NCBI RefSeq assembly: GCF_015550595.1
Contig: NZ_JADNBB010000038.1
Span: 1-46,169, forward strand
DNA length: 46,169 nucleotides
DNA from: Parabacteroides goldsteinii
GTDB taxonomy: Bacteria > Bacteroidota > Bacteroidia > Bacteroidales > Tannerellaceae
Reading direction: 5' to 3'
A model generated the notes under the pieces. The model saw only the letters and a list, made by a program, of their open reading frames with translations, had not been told where the DNA came from and ran no database searches. The position numbers were made by a program, and so were the translations under genes. Shown piece by piece: positions 42,558 to 46,169 of the stretch. Numbering within the stretch: position 1 is the stretch's first letter; every line of letters starts with the position of its first letter.

Positions 42558-44372
42558 ATGAAAACTTTCAGACCTGATGCCTGGTTGCCTACAACTAAAA
42601 AAGAAGTTGAAGCACGTGGATGGGATTATATAGATGTAATTCTTTTTAGTGGGGATGCTTACGTGGATCATCCCTCGTTTGGCGCTGCCGTTATCGGACG
42701 TACGCTTGAGGCTATGGGGCTTCGTGTCGCGATCGTACCGCAGCCGGACTGGCGTGGAGATTATCGGGATTTCAAAAAGCTGGGAGTTCCACGTCTCTTC
42801 TTCGGTGTATCTCCCGGTGCGATGGATTCGATGATTAATCATTACACTGCCAACAAACGGTTGCGCAGTGATGATGCATACACACCGGATCGACGGGCAG
42901 GTATGCGACCGGATTACCCTAGCATAGTCTATACCAAAATATTAAAAGAACTCTATCCTGATATACCAGTCGTACTCGGTGGAATCGAGGCTTCTTTACG
43001 CAGACTGACTCATTACGACTACTGGCAGGACAAACTTCGGCCCGGTATCCTAATAGACAGTCCGGCCGATTTGCTGATCTATGGAATGGGCGAATTACCT
43101 ATCAGAGAACTGGTCACCCGCCTGCAGAAAGGAGAATCGTTCGATCAGCTGAGAGATATCCGCCAAACAGTTTACCTGACTGATAAAGAAGAGAAAAAGC
43201 CCGATGACATCGTACTTTTCTCACATGAGGAATGTTTGTCCGACAAACTGAAACAGGCCAAAAACTTCCGGCATATCGAAGAAGAATCAAATAAATATAA
43301 TGCATCCCGTATCCTCCAGCAGGTGGGGAAACAGACAATTGTCGTCAACCCTCCTTTCCCGCCCATGACGGAAGCAGAAGTGGATGCCTCATTCGATTTG
43401 CCTTATACCCGCCTGCCACATCCTAAATACAAAGGGAAAACGATACCGGCATTCGAGATGATCAAATTCTCCGTAAATATGCACCGGGGATGTTTTGGTG
43501 GTTGTGCCTTCTGTACGATCTCTGCACATCAGGGAAAGTTCATTGCTTCCCGAAGCAAAGAGTCTATTCTGAAAGAAGTAAAAGCAATTACGGAAATGCC
43601 CGATTTCAAAGGTAACCTGAGCGACTTGGGAGGTCCTTCGGCTAATATGTACAAGATGAGAGGCAAGGATCAGAGTATCTGTGCCAAATGCAAAAAGCCG
43701 TCCTGTATCTCTCCTGTCATATGCAAAAACCTGAATGCAGACCATACCCCACTACTGGATACCTACAAAGCTGTCGACCGTCTGCCCGGTATCAAACGAT
43801 CGTTTATCGGCAGTGGAGTACGCTACGACCTTCTTTTGCATCGTTATGACGATGAAATCGTGAATAAGTCAATACAGAGTTACACGGAAGAGTTGATCGC
43901 CCGGCACGTATCCGGACGTCTGAAGGTAGCTCCCGAACATACGGAAGATAACGTACTGAAAATGATGCGCAAGCCATCTTTCGAACAGTTCGGACAATTT
44001 AAAAGGATATTCGACCGCGTCAACAAACAATACGGACTCAACCAACAGTTAATACCGTATTTTATTTCCAGCCATCCGGGATGTACGGATATGGACATGG
44101 CCAACCTGGCTATCGAAACAAAAAAGCTGCATTTCCAGCTGGAACAGGTACAGGACTTCACTCCTACCCCCATGACACTGGCTACGGAAATGTATTACAC
44201 GGGGTATCATCCATACACATTGGAAAAAGTATATACCGCCCGTACAAAGGAACAAAAACTGGCACAACGACAGTTTTTCTTTTGGTATAAACCGGAGTTT
44301 CGCCGCCAGATTACCCAGGCATTACAAAAGATGGGAAAGAAGGATTTACTCAACAAATTATTCGGACGGTAA
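42558..44372 (+). CDS. YgiQ family radical SAM protein
   Basis: This 604-residue protein of the YgiQ family has an N-terminal domain (LFSGDAYVDHPSFGAAVIGR and GGIEASLRRLTHYDYW), then the radical SAM iron-sulfur motif Cys312-x3-Cys316-x2-Cys319 in MHRGCFGGCAFC. A further cysteine cluster CAKCKKPSC near 375 may bind a second cluster. The C-terminal part has HVSGRLKVAPEHTED and YFISSHPGC. It is somewhat shorter than the E. coli protein. The reaction is unknown. The start at 42558 agrees with the family N-terminus. Confidence 0.93.
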   Translation: MKTFRPDAWLPTTKKEVEARGWDYIDVILFSGDAYVDHPSFGAAVIGRTLEAMGLRVAIVPQPDWRGDYRDFKKLGVPRLFFGVSPGAMDSMINHYTANKRLRSDDAYTPDRRAGMRPDYPSIVYTKILKELYPDIPVVLGGIEASLRRLTHYDYWQDKLRPGILIDSPADLLIYGMGELPIRELVTRLQKGESFDQLRDIRQTVYLTDKEEKKPDDIVLFSHEECLSDKLKQAKNFRHIEEESNKYNASRILQQVGKQTIVVNPPFPPMTEAEVDASFDLPYTRLPHPKYKGKTIPAFEMIKFSVNMHRGCFGGCAFCTISAHQGKFIASRSKESILKEVKAITEMPDFKGNLSDLGGPSANMYKMRGKDQSICAKCKKPSCISPVICKNLNADHTPLLDTYKAVDRLPGIKRSFIGSGVRYDLLLHRYDDEIVNKSIQSYTEELIARHVSGRLKVAPEHTEDNVLKMMRKPSFEQFGQFKRIFDRVNKQYGLNQQLIPYFISSHPGCTDMDMANLAIETKKLHFQLEQVQDFTPTPMTLATEMYYTGYHPYTLEKVYTARTKEQKLAQRQFFFWYKPEFRRQITQALQKMGKKDLLNKLFGR

Positions 44373-44396
44373 GTGATAATATTCCGTTTATTCTGC

Positions 44397-44425
44397 TTGT
44401 TAATTACGAAAAATTCGTAATATTG
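44397..44425 (+). promoter_or_regulatory. Promoter with internal palindrome upstream of the TlpA-like gene
   Basis: TTG (44397-44399), 18 bp, then TAATATTG (44418-44425, one mismatch to TAnnTTTG). The spacer carries the perfect inverted repeat ATTACGAA-AAA-TTCGTAAT (44403-44421), which overlaps the -7 box and resembles an operator. Confidence 0.55.
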
Positions 44426-44447
44426 CATTTACTTAATTCATACAAAT

Positions 44448-46010
44448 ATGGTAAAAGCACTTTTTACAGGCATATCGCTCATTCTGGCGGTGTCTGCACA
44501 GGCACAAAACGAGTTTACAATAAAAGGAACGGTAACCGGATTAAAAGACAGTACCGTGATAATGCTCTACCGAAGTGACGGACGGGTCATGAGTTCGATC
44601 GCCCAGGATACAGTCCTTAATGAATCTTTCTGCTTCAAGGAGAAAACTGCGGAAGACAAGCCGGAAGCATTAATGATCATGGCGAGGGACAAAGATTTTC
44701 CCAGTACCTGGCTGGATGTATGGGTGGCTCCGAACACAGTCAGTACCGTCAGAGGCAATAATAAGTTGCTACGCACCTGGGATGTATCCAGTACTATCAA
44801 GGAACAGCAAATATTGAACCGATACAGGCAAGCTACAATCAACGAAACTAATCTGGATCAGGAGTTATCCATCGAAAGGATGAAGAAAATACCTCTTCTG
44901 CAATCCGGAAATCTTTCTACAGAGGATAGTGAAAAGCTGAAAAGGGAAATGAGCAAACTCGAAAAGAAACAAGATTCGGTGAGACACATCATCTCCCAAA
45001 AAGAGATTGAAATCATGCAGCAAACACCTATAGAAACCATTTGGATGGACAAATTACGGGGATTAAGTATGGAAATGAAATACATGAAAGATTTTCCGTA
45101 TAAAAAAGAAGTCTTTGCCCTATATGAAAAACTATCGGATGACGAGCAACAATCAGCAATAGGTAAAGAAATTTCCGTCTATTTATATCCCCCCGTTACA
45201 GTCAAAGAAGGCGATGAAATGGCAGATGCCGACTTGTACGACCTGGCAGGGAACATCCATCATCTGGCTGATTACAAAGGAAAATATCTCCTGATTGATT
45301 TCTGGAGCCGTGGTTGTGGTCCTTGTATGATGGCTTTACCGGAAATGAGAGAGATATTCGAAACCCAAAAGGACAAAGTAACCGTTATTAGTCTGAGTAC
45401 GGACACAGAAAAAGGCTGGAAAGAAGTCTCCAAGACAAAAGATATGCCGTGGGTAAACCTGAATGACTTTGGAGGAATGAGCGGACTGGCTGCAAAATAT
45501 AACGTGAGAGGAATACCTCATTATGTCATTATCTCCCCCGAAGGAATTATCCTGCATTCCTGGAACGGATACGGCAAAGGATTGCTCAAACGCAAGCTCA
45601 ACAAATGGATAAACAAGGCAAAACGTATCATGACTGTAAAAAAGGAAGGGAACACGACGATCGTCGAGTCTCCAATAGAGAAATCCAGCAATACGGAAAC
45701 GATAGAGATCAACCGAATAGAACTAACCGATACGGAAACAGTCTTTTATATGAAGGCATTCAATGCTCCGGGATATTGGGTAAGCATCAGCAAGGATACG
45801 TATCTGAAAACCGAAGACGGCACGCATTTTCCTTTGAAATCTGCAGACGGCATTACACCTGAAGAACGCTTCACCATGCCCGAATCGGGAGAATATTCTT
45901 TTAAACTGCATTTTCCTCCCCTGCCCGCTGACACAAAAACAGTCGATTTCATCGAAAGTGACTGCGATTCCTGCTTCAAAGTTTTAGGCTTGCCGCTGAC
46001 GAAAGAATAG
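44448..46010 (+). CDS. TlpA-like thioredoxin-fold protein with DUF4369 and C-terminal extension
   Basis: This 520-residue exported thiol-disulfide protein has a signal peptide ending near AQA|QNEF. Residues 22-110 resemble DUF4369 (FTIKGTVTGLKDSTVIMLYR). A helical linker near 120-240 precedes the thioredoxin domain (about 262-395), with active-site Cys290-Gly-Pro-Cys293 in DFWSRGCGPCMMALP and the cis-Pro loop NVRGIPHYVI. The last 120 residues form a separate beta-rich segment ending with a second CxxC, Cys506-Asp-Ser-Cys509. Similar Bacteroidales proteins stop soon after the thioredoxin fold, so the extension is unusual. It probably reduces periplasmic disulfides; the partner is unknown. Confidence 0.9.
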   Translation: MVKALFTGISLILAVSAQAQNEFTIKGTVTGLKDSTVIMLYRSDGRVMSSIAQDTVLNESFCFKEKTAEDKPEALMIMARDKDFPSTWLDVWVAPNTVSTVRGNNKLLRTWDVSSTIKEQQILNRYRQATINETNLDQELSIERMKKIPLLQSGNLSTEDSEKLKREMSKLEKKQDSVRHIISQKEIEIMQQTPIETIWMDKLRGLSMEMKYMKDFPYKKEVFALYEKLSDDEQQSAIGKEISVYLYPPVTVKEGDEMADADLYDLAGNIHHLADYKGKYLLIDFWSRGCGPCMMALPEMREIFETQKDKVTVISLSTDTEKGWKEVSKTKDMPWVNLNDFGGMSGLAAKYNVRGIPHYVIISPEGIILHSWNGYGKGLLKRKLNKWINKAKRIMTVKKEGNTTIVESPIEKSSNTETIEINRIELTDTETVFYMKAFNAPGYWVSISKDTYLKTEDGTHFPLKSADGITPEERFTMPESGEYSFKLHFPPLPADTKTVDFIESDCDSCFKVLGLPLTKE

Positions 46011-46030
46011 GATAACAGATGCCCGTATAA

Positions 46031-46095
46031 AAAGTAAGGGACTTTTGAAATGTTAAGACAGGACTTTTAAAAACGAAAGTCCTGACTTTTAAGGG
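46031..46095. repeat. Intergenic repeat with alternating GACTTT/AAAGTC modules, copy 2
   Basis: This contains CAGGACTTT (46059-46067) pairing with AAAGTCCTG (46076-46084), plus flanking GGGACTTTT and GACTTTTAAGGG blocks. The core 46055-46078 matches 14727-14750 in sequence and order. It follows the TlpA-like gene and probably also works as its terminator. Confidence 0.5.
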
Positions 46096-46169
46096 AGTGT
46101 AATTTAAACTCTGTCTGGTTCATATTCTAGGAAAATCACTACAAATATAATTTTTCTTTTTGGATTTAC

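Overview
The window reads as ordinary chromosome of a Bacteroidales bacterium, most likely Parabacteroides or a close relative. The reasons are: promoters of the Bacteroidetes type (a TAnnTTTG -7 box) upstream of many genes; starts without strong Shine-Dalgarno sequences; a seven-gene bacterial V-type ATPase operon with a DUF2764 gene; Porphyromonas-like glutaminyl cyclase and malate dehydrogenase; a six-bladed-propeller lipoprotein; and secreted proteins whose predicted mature N-terminus is nearly always Gln. No rRNA, tRNA, CRISPR array or complete transposon was seen.

Left part (1-14.4 kb). A BlaI repressor, an M56 (BlaR1-like) membrane protease with two TonB-plug-like modules, and a propeller lipoprotein form a compact operon behind an array of ACTAA half-sites spaced 10/11 bp. 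A DPP-type S9 peptidase follows. The V-ATPase operon E-DUF2764-A-B-D-I-K runs on the minus strand and ends at a strong terminator. Its K subunit carries the Na+-site residues known from Enterococcus hirae NtpK. A GNAT acetyltransferase is divergent from it.

Middle (14.4-30.7 kb). Two GH20-family glycosidases flank a translationally coupled DUF3791-DUF3990-DUF3791 cassette, which looks like an ADP-ribosyltransferase-fold toxin-antitoxin module, and a PIN-PhoH ATPase. Then come a type II glutaminyl cyclase, an outer-membrane beta-barrel receptor, an exported flavodoxin with a flavin reductase, a VOC protein, a MITE with 29-bp terminal inverted repeats, a cysteine-rich AraC regulator, and a 953-residue fusion of a gluzincin-like domain, a propeller and a predicted outer-membrane barrel.

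Right part (30.7-46.2 kb). A histidine kinase/response regulator pair is preceded by a 20-bp sequence that occurs exactly once more in the window, upstream of the beta-barrel receptor gene. After it come a TSCPD protein, folC with an MFSD1-like MFS transporter, an acyltransferase, an ispE-methyltransferase-S9 peptidase operon, malate dehydrogenase, a YgiQ radical SAM protein and a TlpA-like thioredoxin with an extra C-terminal domain.

How the genes may work together (inference): two S9 peptidases could supply short peptides to the MFSD1-like carrier. The glutaminyl cyclase would modify the many Gln-starting secreted proteins. Three local regulators (BlaI, the two-component pair, AraC) each have candidate DNA sites visible in nearby intergenic DNA. 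The least described items are the DUF3791/DUF3990 cassette, the 953-aa fusion protein and the BlaI-M56-propeller module.
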